From: Planctomycetaceae bacterium
GTDB lineage: Bacteria > Planctomycetota > Planctomycetia > Pirellulales > Pirellulaceae
Reading direction: 5' to 3'
NCBI GenBank assembly: GCA_002709225.1
Contig: PAQH01000058.1
Coordinates: forward strand, 23,091-87,090
Length of the DNA stretch: 64,000 bases
In this document: one piece after another, positions 44,165 to 54,452 of the stretch
Layout: each line of letters starts with the position of its first letter
How positions within the stretch are numbered: position 1 is the stretch's first letter
The notes under the pieces: generated by a model
Databases searched by the model: none
What the model saw: only the letters and a program-made list of their open reading frames with translations
Told to the model about the DNA's origin: nothing
Made by a program: the position numbers and the translations under genes

Positions 44165-45667
44165 ATGGCCACTAACTACCACCAGGCGGCTTGTTTAGGC
44201 TGGGTGTTCAGTACCACCGAGTGTGGCATCGCCGCGTTAAGTGTCACCGGCGAAGAGGCCTATGCGTCTGTAGAAATGCAAGGCCAAGCAACCTGGCATG
44301 ACTGGCCAACGCACTACCTCCAGCACGTTCCGGAAATGATCGAAACCGTATTGAGGAAGTTGCAACAACACGGGTGGCGATTTGATCAACCAGGATTTCT
44401 CTCTCAATCCTGGCGGCAACATGATCTAGCCCTTGTCGGGATAGATGACGAACCCCTCATCCCGGCGCCAAGTTGGCAATGCAATGGCGGCCAGCGCGAA
44501 GCCCGTGTGCTCAATCGCGATGTCGTCGACTTCGCGAAAATAGTAGGCCGTGTCGAGCCTCGCTTCGTCGCAGCAAAACTACCATGGGTTCTGGCGCAGC
44601 TGCCAGGCTTAAGGAAAGAACTAAAACGTGTCGTGCTCAGTGGTGATTGGGTTGCCGGCAAGCTAACTGACAAATGGCGTTTGAGTGCTTCGGACGCGTT
44701 GTGTAACGGGCTGCTTTGCCAGGAGACTAAGCAACTAGCGACCACCGCGTTACGCCAGGCCAATCGACAACTCGGAGGTCGACTCAATCCCAAATGGTTT
44801 CCCGATCCAATCGCCAGCCAGGCGGTCGTCGGGCGTGTCCGCACTAACCGTCAAGCAACTTGGACGCCATTGACACAAAAACTAAAAGGCTGGCGCGTAG
44901 TCGCCGCGTTAGGTGACAACCACGCTACCGCGGCTGGCTGCGGAGCAACGGACTTGCAAACGCTGGTCGTTTCGCTGGGAACCAGCGGAACAATCAATCG
45001 CATTGTGCCGACATCGACGAGCTTGCGCGGCAAAGCCGCGGCATTTGAGTATTGGGACCACCGCCTGCTCTTAATGATGCTCGGTCAGTGCGCATCCTGG
45101 TACAACCTGTTCTGCAATAATTACGCCGCTGGGCTCTCCCACAAGACACTCAACAATCTGGCAAAAACTGCTGACCTGAACAAGATTCGGCGGGTCGCCT
45201 GTCCACCCGATCAGGTGCAAACGCAGGACACATTTACATGGCCCGTTCTCGACAGACTGGCACAACCAGAGCAGGTAGCCAGCGTCCAGTTCTCCATTGC
45301 CCGGGAAATGCTGCAACGAATGAAAGCGATGCACCAGGAGGTGAAAGGCCCAAACGCCGGCCTGAAACGCGTCATTCTCACGGGTGGCCTGAGCCAGGCA
45401 CCACTGGTCCGCGCCGTGCTCAGCTGTGGTCTAGAACGTCTACTACCCCAGTCAACGGTATGGCTGAATCACCGACCGGGCCCACTCGCCGTCAAAACCG
45501 ATGCGTTGGGCGCTCTTTATAATGCGCTCGCAGCGGCAACAAAAACCACAGTTCCCCAAGTCATTGAAAAACAATCAAAACTAAAAAAGTGCCGACCAAC
45601 TATGCCGGACCAGAAAAAACAGATTGATGCGCTGTTAACGTCAGACAAGGACTGGTCTCTCGAGTAG
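44165..45667 (+). CDS. FGGY-family carbohydrate kinase
   Basis: A 500-residue sugar kinase of the FGGY family, the group that includes xylulokinase. Seen: VVLSGDWVAGKLT, LGDNHATAAGCGATD, VVSLGTSGTINR (phosphate-binding) and the C-terminal ATP-binding RVILTGGLSQAPLVRAVL. The N-terminal phosphate motif is less typical (GWVFSTTECGIAAL). The C-terminal ~40 residues are Lys-rich and lack family resemblance. It phosphorylates a sugar with ATP; D-xylulose is the most common substrate, but no xylose isomerase lies beside it, so this is open. Upstream codons in frame add residues without similarity. Confidence 0.88.
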   Translation: MATNYHQAACLGWVFSTTECGIAALSVTGEEAYASVEMQGQATWHDWPTHYLQHVPEMIETVLRKLQQHGWRFDQPGFLSQSWRQHDLALVGIDDEPLIPAPSWQCNGGQREARVLNRDVVDFAKIVGRVEPRFVAAKLPWVLAQLPGLRKELKRVVLSGDWVAGKLTDKWRLSASDALCNGLLCQETKQLATTALRQANRQLGGRLNPKWFPDPIASQAVVGRVRTNRQATWTPLTQKLKGWRVVAALGDNHATAAGCGATDLQTLVVSLGTSGTINRIVPTSTSLRGKAAAFEYWDHRLLLMMLGQCASWYNLFCNNYAAGLSHKTLNNLAKTADLNKIRRVACPPDQVQTQDTFTWPVLDRLAQPEQVASVQFSIAREMLQRMKAMHQEVKGPNAGLKRVILTGGLSQAPLVRAVLSCGLERLLPQSTVWLNHRPGPLAVKTDALGALYNALAAATKTTVPQVIEKQSKLKKCRPTMPDQKKQIDALLTSDKDWSLE

Positions 45668-45824
45668 CTGCGCCAAGGTAAATGACGACGCAACAAAGAA
45701 AACGTAGCCGCCGCAGCAAAACCCTCTCGCTAGCAACACACGTTCTGGATTACAATTCTGCCGCCTGCGCGAATACGGCACCTCGAAACTTAGTCACGTG
45801 CACGGTCCTCGGGATCAACAACCG

Positions 45825-47283
45825 ATGACTCGCGTGCTCATCAGCCTGCTTGCACTATTTGCCAGTATCTCAGCAGCTGCCGCATTCCTGCCGAAGCGGA
45901 TTACTATCGGATCTTCAAGCTACCCATCCCGTCCGGTGTCGCATTGGAGGTCGGCGGGCTGGAACTCCTGCCAGACGGAAAGCTCGCCGCGAGTTCGCGA
46001 CGTGGCGATATTTACACCATCACAAATCCGTTTTCCAATGCGCCGTCCGAAATCAACTTCCAGAGATTCGCCAGTGGCCTCCATGAAGTTCTGGGACTGG
46101 CATGGAAGGAAGGTTAGCTTTACGCCACACAGCCATGCGAACTTTCACGACTGAAGGATGTTAGCGAAAACGGCCCGGCGGACGTTATCGAAACAGTCAA
46201 CGCGGGATGGGAAATTACCGGAGATTACCACGAATATGCGATCGGCTCGCGATTTGATCCAAATGGTGACATCTGGATCGCGCTGTGTCTGACTGGATCG
46301 TTCACCAGTGAAGTAACGTTTCGCGGATGGTGCGTGCGCATTCGGCCTGACGGCACGATGTTACCGACTTGCAGTGGGCTGAGGTCCCCAGGCGGAATCG
46401 GGATGAACCGTGTCGGTGAAATGTCCTACACGGATAACCAGGGGCCGGGGAACGGAACCTGCGCACTGAGACATCTGGCACCAGGGGCTTTTCAAGGCCA
46501 CCCCGGTGGCAACCGCTGGTATGACCTGACGGATGCGATCGGCCCCAGACCAGCTGAACCAAAATCAAATAGCCGGATCCCCACGGAAGCGGCTCGCATT
46601 CCTCAACTACCTCCACCTGCCGTGCTGTTTCCTGACAAAAAATGGGCCAGTCGGACAGCGGTATTGCCTGCGATCAATCCCAGGGAAAATTTGGGCCTTT
46701 CACTGGACAGCTCTTCGTAGGTGACCAGACATTCAGCACGGCCATGAGAGTCTTTCTGGAAACAGTCAATGGACAATATCAGGGAGCCTGCTTCCCATTT
46801 TGGAAAGGCCTCTCGTCTGGCAGTCTGGCTCTCTTGGCGCATCAAGGAGGCCTGTTTGTAGGCCGTACGAACCGTGGCTGGAGCTCGCGAGGCAACCAAC
46901 CGTTTACTCTCGAACATCTGGACTGGACGGGGAAAATGCCCTTCGAAATACACGAAATGCGTGCCCTTCACGATGCATTTAAACTGACGTTCACACAACC
47001 AGTTCAGCCGGACACGGCAATAGAAACCGCGAGCTTCAAGCTGTCTTCCCATACCTACATCTATCAAAGTTCCTACGGCAGCCCAGAAATCGATCACTCC
47101 AGCCCCCGCATCCTGCCCAGCGAGGTCACCCCAGATAGGAAAAGCATTCGACTATTCATCGCTGGGCTCCAAGCAAGACATGTCCACGAACTCCATCTCC
47201 CGGGAGTTCGCTCCGCTGCCACTTTGCCCCTGCTGCGCGATGTCGCTTACTACACGTTAAATCACATCCCCGCAGCGAATTGA
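45825..47283 (+). pseudogene. Decayed secreted beta-propeller (sugar-dehydrogenase-like) gene with three lesions
   Basis: A signal peptide (MTRVLISLLALFASISAAAA) begins in one frame. Around 45893 the frame must shift by -1 to continue as EADYYRIFKLPIPSGVALE and GGLELLPDGKLAASSRRGDI; one missing G would explain it. An in-frame TAG sits at 46115-46117 inside [15 protein letters not shown]. Near 46637, in a run of A, the frame shifts by -1 again and continues as [19 protein letters not shown] to YYTLNHIP before the stop at 47281-47283. The reading over all frames matches a planctomycete secreted propeller family related to glucose/sorbosone dehydrogenases; the exact family is unsure. Lesions in two homopolymers could be sequencing errors, but the nonsense codon is harder to explain that way. 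Confidence 0.85.
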
Positions 47284-47343
47284 GGCGACGGCAGAATAGT
47301 CTCGCATTAACAGCTGCAGCCCTCAACGCCGCCAAATCTGACG

Positions 47344-48330
47344 TTATGGCAACCGTTTCAGTGCTGATCCGCCAAGTGCCTCGCGATTTACCACGTGTGC
47401 CGGCAATTGTCCCTGGAGGCACTGCACAACGTGCTCGGTCGCCCGGCGTCTCAACTCGGCAACCGATCGGCTTGATGCAAACGCAGCGTGTGGGGTAACG
47501 ATGACATGCGGGTGGTTGAATGGCGGCTGACTCAGATCGGGTGGTTCTGGATCCTGTACATCGAGAGCCGCCCCAGCGATTCCCCGTGTCTCAAGCGCTT
47601 TTGCCAACGCACCGTGATCAACGAGACCGCCCCGCGATGTATTGATCAAGAACGCGGTACTCTTCATACGTTCCAGCTGAGATTCGCCGATCATGTGGCG
47701 CGTCGCATCCAACAAAGGAACATGCAAGGAAACAAAGTCACTCTCACTTAACAATGTCTCAACGTCTGTAAGACAGACACCGGGAAGTGCCGCTTCCGAC
47801 CGTCGCACTCCCAGTACTCGAAGTCCTAGAGCCGCCGCTTTACTGGCAAGTCGACATCCACTGGACCCCAGACCAATAATGCCTAGTGTCTGACCTTCTA
47901 TCGTCCGCATCGTCGGCGCTGTGGACAGCTGATAAATCCCTGCTTTCGTTTGCTGGTGAAACCAACCAACATTCCGCGCTAACGCAAACAACAATGCCAA
48001 AGCATGCTCGGCAACTTCCGCCGCGCAATAATCCGGCACATTCGTCACTGGGATTCCACGCTCACTGCAACTCGTGACATCGATGTTGTCCAAACCGATT
48101 CCCATACGAGAAACAACGCGACAACGTGTAGCCGCTTCAACAACATGACGCGGGATCCCTGCCCAGCATGTCATGATGGCATCCACCTCTGAGACGAGTT
48201 CGGCCAATGTATCCGGGTCCGATCCAGCCGCCACCGCTAGCTCGGCGCCACTCTCCTCCAGCACCGCGCGTTCGATATCCAGATCCTCCCACGCATAGTC
48301 GGTTATCAATACGCGCCAGCTCGTTGCCAC
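47344..48330 (-). CDS. D-isomer-specific 2-hydroxyacid dehydrogenase
   Basis: A 328-residue NAD-dependent dehydrogenase of the phosphoglycerate-dehydrogenase/2-hydroxyacid dehydrogenase family. Seen: SRMGIGLDNIDV and VPDYCAAEVAEHALAL (N-terminal lid), the dinucleotide-binding GIIGLGSSGCRLASKA, the catalytic Arg in NTSRGGLVD, the Glu region DVQDPEP and the catalytic His in VTPHAAF. The start is the GTG at 48330, with a perfect AGGAGGT six bases before it; a longer frame upstream lacks such a site. At ~330 residues and without an ACT domain it is not a full-length SerA. Its substrate is unknown. It converges on the propeller pseudogene. Confidence 0.92.
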   Translation of the reverse strand: MATSWRVLITDYAWEDLDIERAVLEESGAELAVAAGSDPDTLAELVSEVDAIMTCWAGIPRHVVEAATRCRVVSRMGIGLDNIDVTSCSERGIPVTNVPDYCAAEVAEHALALLFALARNVGWFHQQTKAGIYQLSTAPTMRTIEGQTLGIIGLGSSGCRLASKAAALGLRVLGVRRSEAALPGVCLTDVETLLSESDFVSLHVPLLDATRHMIGESQLERMKSTAFLINTSRGGLVDHGALAKALETRGIAGAALDVQDPEPPDLSQPPFNHPHVIVTPHAAFASSRSVAELRRRATEHVVQCLQGQLPAHVVNREALGGSALKRLP

Positions 48331-48662
48331 GTGCTCACCTCCTAACGGATCCCCAAAACGCGCACTTCCCACAATACTCGAGCCTTGCTTCAGTCTACCG
48401 ATTGACATGTCGGGCAACAGAGGGGCGACTCCGTCACCTGGAGTGTTCGCGGCAACGACAACAAACAAGAACGAATTCCCGACCGTAGCGGCTGAAACGC
48501 CGGAATTCGATCAATGAGCTTCGTAGTTCGTGGCGAATGGGCTACAATAGAGTCGGCTGAATGGCTTGTTGCCGCGACCGTTCCAAACCAGCAGTGAGCA
48601 TTGAACACGTATCACTTGGCGAGCATCACCAGCACCTGGATCCATTTTCCAGTGAGGCATCA

Positions 48663-51227
48663 GTGGCTATCGATTTTTTACGGAGATTCACCGTGCACTC
48701 CCGGTGCAACAACTTGTTCGCCCCCCACTTACGATGGGTCAGAACCGCACCCGTTTTCGCTGTAGCCGTGGGGCTTACGGCCTTGCTCTACACCGATCGT
48801 CACGCGGTTGCTGAACAACCACTTCTGGATGTGGTACCCGACAAAGTCAGGCTGTTCCCAGACGACTCACAACAATTACTGATCCGAATAGGAGATCAGG
48901 CCCAGCAGGACGTGACCGATCAAGTGACGCTCCTGTCGCGCGACCCCAAGATCGCCGCCATCACTGCGCAGGGCACGGTGCGTGGCCGGCAACCCGGCCA
49001 GACGGTCATTGAAATCAAATGGGATGGTCAAACTAGTGAAATCCCTGTGATTGTCGGCGCCAACGAGCAACGCCCGCCGTTGCGATTTTCCAGCGACATC
49101 GTTCCAGTCTTGACGAAACTCGGGTGTAACAGTGGAGGCTGCCACGGCAAGGCAACGGGCCAGGGGCAGTTCAAATTGTCATTACTCGGCTTTGATCCTC
49201 ACCTCGATTATCTAGCACTCGTCAAGCAAGCACGTGGCCGGCGTTTGTTTCCCAGCGCTCCCGAGCGAAGCTTGTTGCTACTCAAAGCAACGGCTCAAAT
49301 GCCACATGGTGGTGGCCGGCGTCTGAACATTCTGGATGACGACTATCGCATCCTCAAACAGTGGATCGCGACTGGCTCCAGAGGGCCCAACCCAACGGAA
49401 GCGAGTCTGGAACGCATCGAAGTCACTCCTCAGCGTCAGACTTTGAAACCCGAATCGCGACAACAATTGTTAGTAACGGCGTATTATTCAAACGGCGAGT
49501 CACAAGATGTCACCCGCCGCACGATCTACCAATCCAATCAACAAGAGCTGGCCAGCGTGAGCAAGTCGGGACGTATCGAAACCACCTCCCAACCCGGCTT
49601 ATTTTCAGTGATGGCTCGTTTCGGGGGAAAGATTGCGACTTTCCACGCCGCAGTCCCCTACGCGAATGATGCCCAGCAACAACAGCAGATTGCTAGCCGC
49701 TTGGCAAGCCTGGAAGTCGCCTCGCAAGACAGTCGCTTCGATCGGCTGTTGATTCAACAATGGCGACAACTGGGGATTCTCCCTTCCGCCGCAGCCGCGG
49801 ACCACAAGTTCATCCGTCGTGTGACCATCGACATCTGCGGCACGTTGCCCACCCGCGAGGAAGTCGAAGCGTATATCAATGACAAAAGTGAAGACAAACG
49901 AGAACAATTAATCAATCGACTTTTGGAACGCCCAGAATACGCCAACTACTTTGCCTTGAAGTGGGCTGACATCCTCCAAAACCGAGGATCGGGTTATTCC
50001 ACAAGCAAACAACGCACAGGCACGTCACTGTTTTCTCGCTGGATTCGCGACAGTATCGGAGAGAACAAACCCTACGATCAGTTTGTTACCGAGATCATTA
50101 CTGGAAGTGGCAGCCAACTCGAGAATCCCCCAACGATCTGGCACCGGCATGTACGCACGCTACCCGACTATGTCGAATCAGTGGCACAGGCTTTCCTGGG
50201 TGTCAGGATTCAGTGCGCCCAATGCCACCACCACCCATTTGAACGGTGGAGTCAGGCGGACTATTACGGACTCGCAGCGGTTTTCTCTCGTGTCGGAAGA
50301 AAAGGCGGGTTTGCCGATGCGGAAGTCCCCACAAATGAAACCATTTTCCTGCGAGACACCGGGACCGTCTTGCACCCGCGAACGCAAGAGGTGATCGCAC
50401 CGAGAGCTCTGGGCGGGCCGGATTTTTCGCTCGAACGATACGACGACCCACGCATTCACCTCGCCCGCTGGATGACACAACGGGACAACCCATTCCTGGC
50501 ACGCACCATGGTTAACCGATTGTGGGCGCATTTCATGGGGCGCGGAATCATTCACCCTATCGATGACGCCCGCAGTACAAATCCCCCAAGTAATCCCGCA
50601 CTCTTGGAAGCTCTGAGCCAGGATTTTGTGGAACACGGCTACGACATCAAACACACCATTGGCATCATCTGTAATTCACTTGCCTACCGACTCGACTCCG
50701 CACCACATGACCTCAATAAGCATGACCGGCAAACATTTGCACGATTTTATCCCCGGCGTCTTACCGCGGAGGTCTTGCTCGACGCAATCAGCCAAGTGCT
50801 GGCGGTACCCACTGAATTCAACGGTGGGCCGGGCAAGTTCCCGGCAGGGACGCGGGCCATCGAGTTGCCGGACGAAAACGTACCTGTTCATTTTCTGGAT
50901 GTGTTTGGGCGCCCAGCTCGAGATTCAGCATGCGAGTGTGAGAGAGTCGATTCACCGGCTCTTTCTCAGGCACTTGAATTAGTCAATTCAGAGTTGCTGC
51001 AAAGCAAACTTTCCGCAAAAGAAGGCTACGTGGCAAAATTAGCCGCGCAGAAGTTAGCAACAGAGCAGAAAGTCGCCGACGTCTTCCTGAGGACGTTCGG
51101 CCGTAACCCTCAATCCGGCGAACTCGACACGGCAATTCAATTTCTGAAAGACGCAGATCCGATAGAAGGATATCGGTCGTTGATCTGGGCTTTGTTGGCG
51201 ACCAACGAATTCATGTTTAATCACTAA
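48663..51227 (+). CDS. DUF1549/DUF1553 protein with N-terminal Ig-like and cytochrome-like domains
   Basis: An 854-residue secreted protein of the planctomycete DUF1549/DUF1553 family. After a hydrophobic signal comes an Ig-like (BIG2-type) domain (~50-130), a cytochrome-like region with C-x4-C-H (CNSGGCH), a second Ig-like domain (~240-330), DUF1549 with a classical C-x-x-C-H (CAQCHHHPF, ~515), and DUF1553 to the end. The start is placed at the GTG at 48663, with GAGG five bases upstream; an ATG 34 codons earlier is also open. It lies in front of a DUF1501 gene, 67 bases away, the family's usual pairing. Heme binding is predicted from the Cys-His motifs; function is unknown. Confidence 0.9.
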   Translation: MAIDFLRRFTVHSRCNNLFAPHLRWVRTAPVFAVAVGLTALLYTDRHAVAEQPLLDVVPDKVRLFPDDSQQLLIRIGDQAQQDVTDQVTLLSRDPKIAAITAQGTVRGRQPGQTVIEIKWDGQTSEIPVIVGANEQRPPLRFSSDIVPVLTKLGCNSGGCHGKATGQGQFKLSLLGFDPHLDYLALVKQARGRRLFPSAPERSLLLLKATAQMPHGGGRRLNILDDDYRILKQWIATGSRGPNPTEASLERIEVTPQRQTLKPESRQQLLVTAYYSNGESQDVTRRTIYQSNQQELASVSKSGRIETTSQPGLFSVMARFGGKIATFHAAVPYANDAQQQQQIASRLASLEVASQDSRFDRLLIQQWRQLGILPSAAAADHKFIRRVTIDICGTLPTREEVEAYINDKSEDKREQLINRLLERPEYANYFALKWADILQNRGSGYSTSKQRTGTSLFSRWIRDSIGENKPYDQFVTEIITGSGSQLENPPTIWHRHVRTLPDYVESVAQAFLGVRIQCAQCHHHPFERWSQADYYGLAAVFSRVGRKGGFADAEVPTNETIFLRDTGTVLHPRTQEVIAPRALGGPDFSLERYDDPRIHLARWMTQRDNPFLARTMVNRLWAHFMGRGIIHPIDDARSTNPPSNPALLEALSQDFVEHGYDIKHTIGIICNSLAYRLDSAPHDLNKHDRQTFARFYPRRLTAEVLLDAISQVLAVPTEFNGGPGKFPAGTRAIELPDENVPVHFLDVFGRPARDSACECERVDSPALSQALELVNSELLQSKLSAKEGYVAKLAAQKLATEQKVADVFLRTFGRNPQSGELDTAIQFLKDADPIEGYRSLIWALLATNEFMFNH

Positions 51228-51294
51228 CGTTCTTAGTTCAGTCAAAATCAAATAGTGCTCCGCTTTCTACCGCCAATCCCTTGAGGACTTTTCC

Positions 51295-52623
51295 ATGCTC
51301 TCGCTGACGGGAAGCGCATACAAAAACTGTGATGGGTTTACTCGACGAAATTTCCTGCAAGTCGGGGCGCCGTTATTGGGCCTTGGACTTTCGGACATTT
51401 TGCGATCGGAATCGAACGCAAAAAACGATGGTACTCCCGTTAATCGAAAGTCACTGATCGTGTTCTGGACTCACGGCGGCATGAGCCAACAGGACACGTA
51501 TGACATGAAGCCCGATTCCCCTCCCGAATATCGAGGGATGTATCAGCCAATCCAAACAACCCAGTCCGATATCATTGTCTCGGAACGTTTTCCGATGCAG
51601 GCCAAGGTAATGGATTTGCTTGCGCAAGTTCGTTCGGTTCATCATGAAAATGGCATTCACGCGCCGTCTGCTCATTGGATGCAAACTGGTTTTTTCGGCC
51701 CGACGCTAGCCCGCATCGCTGCGCAAAGGCCTTCCTTTGGTTCCGTCATTTCTCGGGCTATGGGCCCCTGGCAGCGCCAAATGCCCGCCTATGTTACCGT
51801 CCCAAAATCGGAAGCCTTTGGCTATCAGGGTTCGGTATATCTCGGGAAGTCACACAACCCATTCGAAGTCGGCGGGAATCCAAATGCCAAGGATTTCAAG
51901 GTGCCCAACTTGTCGTTGCCAGGGGGGCTAACCGTAAAGAACGTACAGTCACGCAGATTTTTGTTGGGTAAGTTTGATACGCTGCGACGCGATATTGACA
52001 CGACTGAAGTGATGGATGGCCTGGACACCTTTAAGGCCAGAGCAATGGAGATGATCGCGGGGGAACGGGTTCGCAAGGCGTTCGACATCAGTCAAGAAGA
52101 CCCTCAGCTGCGTGACCGGTATGGCAGACACCAATATGGTCAAAGCGCGCTACTGGCCAGAAGACTCGTCGAAGCGGGAACGCGTTGTGTAACGATCAAT
52201 ACCGGATACTGGGATCATCACAATGAGATTGAAAAGGGTCTGGAAGAACATCTGCCCCCCCTGGATCGCGCTATCTGGGCCCTGGTTGACGACCTGAAAC
52301 AACGAGGGATGCTGGACGACGTCGTCATTTACTGTTCGGGAGAATTCGGCCGTACTCCTTTGATGAACGGTCATGCAGGCCGTGATCATTGGTCGAATTG
52401 TTTCACCGTCATGCTCGCTGGAGGGGGGATTCAGGGTGGGCGTGTTGTCGGGGCAAGTGAAAAACACGGAGGCGGTGTCAAAGAACGCCTCGCGACGCCG
52501 CTCGACGTAATAGCAACCATTTACCACGCTCTGGGAATCCCACTCGGTACACACTATGAAGACTCGACGGGGCGACCCGTGAGCATTGTCGACGCGGGGC
52601 GGCCCATCCTGGAGTTGATGTAG
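51295..52623 (+). CDS. DUF1501 family protein
   Basis: A 442-residue DUF1501 protein, partner of the DUF1549/1553 gene just upstream. The N-terminus contains FTRRNFLQVG (~15-24), a twin-arginine-like motif followed by a mildly hydrophobic stretch. Family landmarks: [40 protein letters not shown] and a following GRDHW. It ends within 180 bases of the small lysine-tailed gene. As with the other copies, the fold suggests a metal-dependent hydrolase, and the function is unknown. Confidence 0.93.
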   Translation: MLSLTGSAYKNCDGFTRRNFLQVGAPLLGLGLSDILRSESNAKNDGTPVNRKSLIVFWTHGGMSQQDTYDMKPDSPPEYRGMYQPIQTTQSDIIVSERFPMQAKVMDLLAQVRSVHHENGIHAPSAHWMQTGFFGPTLARIAAQRPSFGSVISRAMGPWQRQMPAYVTVPKSEAFGYQGSVYLGKSHNPFEVGGNPNAKDFKVPNLSLPGGLTVKNVQSRRFLLGKFDTLRRDIDTTEVMDGLDTFKARAMEMIAGERVRKAFDISQEDPQLRDRYGRHQYGQSALLARRLVEAGTRCVTINTGYWDHHNEIEKGLEEHLPPLDRAIWALVDDLKQRGMLDDVVIYCSGEFGRTPLMNGHAGRDHWSNCFTVMLAGGGIQGGRVVGASEKHGGGVKERLATPLDVIATIYHALGIPLGTHYEDSTGRPVSIVDAGRPILELM

Positions 52624-52806
52624 CAGCGAATTTGTCTCCCGGTGTTTGCCAATCTCCGGGTACGCGCCGTCAAAGAAAAACTAATTCGCATAGGCTGCTG
52701 TTGGGGCCTGGAAAATTCGGCGTGCAAACGGTAAGTTTTGTGGCTGTTGTCACGCATGCAACGTGGCTCCTTTCTCTAGCACCACTGATGTAAGGAAGTT
52801 CGAACT

Positions 52807-52956
52807 ATGTCAGGCCCGATTGTTCGTTCCGGCCCAAGCAAGGAATTCACCAATAACTGGGACAATATCTTTGGTGGAAAGAAAACCAAAACCAAAGCCA
52901 GCGCCAAGAAGAAAACCGCCAAGAAGAAAACCGCCAAGAAGAAACGCGGATCCTGA
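52807..52956 (+). CDS. Small protein with lysine-rich tandem-repeat tail
   Basis: A 49-residue protein that a length cut-off would miss. It begins MSGPIVRSGPSKEFTNNWDN, continues IFGGKK, and ends in a basic tail made of three AKKKT-like units. An AAGGAAG nine bases before the ATG supports real translation. The N-terminal half (SGPIVRSGPSK, then NWDNIFGG) reads like a conserved element known to me from small planctomycete proteins, though I cannot cite a family name. The tail resembles the Lys/Ala-rich ends of histone H1-like and ribosome-associated proteins, so nucleic-acid binding is possible. Confidence 0.7.
   Translation: MSGPIVRSGPSKEFTNNWDNIFGGKKTKTKASAKKKTAKKKTAKKKRGS
52903..52947 (+). 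repeat. Three 15-base tandem repeats in the small lysine-tailed gene
   Basis: The unit GCCAAGAAGAAAACC (AKKKT) occurs at 52903-52917 and 52918-52932, and with a changed end at 52933-52947. It encodes the basic tail. Such units can expand or shrink by replication slippage. Confidence 0.85.
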
Positions 52957-52975
52957 CCACGCTGAAGCCTGTCTC

Positions 52976-52993
52976 CCGGGCTGGTTCGCCCGG
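52976..52993. terminator. GC-rich hairpin between convergent genes
   Basis: CCGGGC (52976-52981) and GCCCGG (52988-52993) form a six-base-pair stem around TGGTTC. It lies 20 bases after the small gene's stop and before the end of the convergent VWA gene, where a shared terminator would be expected. There is no T-tract. Confidence 0.45.
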
Positions 52994-53034
52994 ACGGCCG
53001 ACGAACGCGTTTGTCGACCTTTTGGCGCCGGTGG

Positions 53035-54189
53035 TTATTCGTCGATTTCCAGCAGCTTGAAGGCTTCCAGCACCTTGCTGCGATGCCGGCCGCCAAATAC
53101 TAGCACCATCAACTGGGTCATGATTTCGCGTTGATCCGTGGTGAGAAAGGCTTCACCACCTCCCGCTTCAGCAATCTCCACAAAAGCGGGCATTTTTCTT
53201 CGTGCTCGACAAGTTACGGTGCTCACTAAGCCATTGTACTGATCGCGAAAATCGGTCGCCAAGCTGACGCACAGTTGCTGGTTTCTTTCGTGTGGCGGCG
53301 CATCCCCGAAGAGCAAGATCACCTTGCGGGATCGCCGGCGGAACGAATTGTTAGAGAGCGCCCATTCAAGTCCACTGTGCACCGCTTCGGGATTGTCACC
53401 GCCACCACCCGGGTAAACGTCACTCAAGAATTCTTCCACCACCTGGAGATTGTTGGTAAGAGGCAAGCCTCTTACCAAATACTCCTCTCCTTCGTCTCGG
53501 TACGTACAGATTCCCAGCCGAGTCTTGGGAACCAGCTGGAACAAGGTCGTTCCTAATTTCCGTATCTGTCGTTTCACGGCACGAATTTCCCCACCCATAC
53601 TGCCAGTACTATCAAACGCAATGATGATGTCCAATCCGTTGCGTTGAAGATTTTTCAGGAATCCATCCCAGCTACCGCCTGACATCGAACCGCCGCCACC
53701 AAGAGTCAATGCGCCTTGACTGAACGACGCCGCGTTGCCTGTAGTCGAAGGCGAGCTGATCGCCACAACTTCTTCGCTCGGGGTATCGGTTGTCGGCGCG
53801 GGTGCGATGTCGAGTGTCACTTCAAGTTCTTCGGGTTCACTGACCTCAGGATCTTCCTGGACAAGTTCATCGTCCTGTCCTTGGCTGAGTTCTTCCGATG
53901 GCATAACGCCTATCAATACTTCTTCGGGGGGACCTAGTCCCTGGTCACCATCGCACCTGACGAAAATCAAGCTCAAGACCAGTGCCGCGTGGAACGCTAC
54001 GGAAGCCAGACTCGACACCGAATATTTCCACCATTGCCTGGGCTCAACAACTGCTTCTTGACCTTCCTCCAGATCCTCTGCTGAAGGCAGACGGACTTTT
54101 GCCCGGCAATGTGGACAAAACCCTTCACGGCCAAGTTGTTCGGCCGTAATCGTGAATGATCTGTCACATTGGGTGCAAGAAAGTCTCAT
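53035..54189 (-). CDS. Membrane protein with zinc ribbon and VWA domain
   Basis: A 384-residue protein. It opens with a zinc ribbon: C5-x2-C8 and C25-x2-C28 (CTQC and CPHC). A membrane helix lies at ~57-80, followed by an acidic, Ser/Thr-rich linker (~85-165) and a VWA domain with D-S-T-G-S at its adhesion site (AFDSTGSMGG, ~190) and LLFGDAPPHE. The start ATG at 54189 directly precedes the ribbon. The zinc ribbon is expected inside and the VWA domain outside the cytoplasm if the helix spans once. The combination of N-terminal zinc ribbon and membrane-anchored VWA is seen in planctomycetes, but the role is unknown. It is divergent from the gene at 54453. Confidence 0.85.
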   Translation of the reverse strand: MRLSCTQCDRSFTITAEQLGREGFCPHCRAKVRLPSAEDLEEGQEAVVEPRQWWKYSVSSLASVAFHAALVLSLIFVRCDGDQGLGPPEEVLIGVMPSEELSQGQDDELVQEDPEVSEPEELEVTLDIAPAPTTDTPSEEVVAISSPSTTGNAASFSQGALTLGGGGSMSGGSWDGFLKNLQRNGLDIIIAFDSTGSMGGEIRAVKRQIRKLGTTLFQLVPKTRLGICTYRDEGEEYLVRGLPLTNNLQVVEEFLSDVYPGGGGDNPEAVHSGLEWALSNNSFRRRSRKVILLFGDAPPHERNQQLCVSLATDFRDQYNGLVSTVTCRARRKMPAFVEIAEAGGGEAFLTTDQREIMTQLMVLVFGGRHRSKVLEAFKLLEIDE

Positions 54190-54452
54190 TACAAATGCAT
54201 CTACTAGGGCACTCTGAATGCAGGCTACTGTGCATTCTTGAAATTCACCGATCTTCTGTCAAGAATTCTCGTTCCAAAACAAACCGTACCGCACCCCAAA
54301 CATCACCACCAACGTGTCACTCAAAGTGCCTGGACCAAGCGAAAACACCCTTGTATCAAGCCAGACAGACAAGTTTCCCTCAATCCAAAGTCTGCTTTAC
54401 AATTGTGTCTTGGCCTCCGACCAGACTCTTGAATCCCACAACGAGGCTCCAC

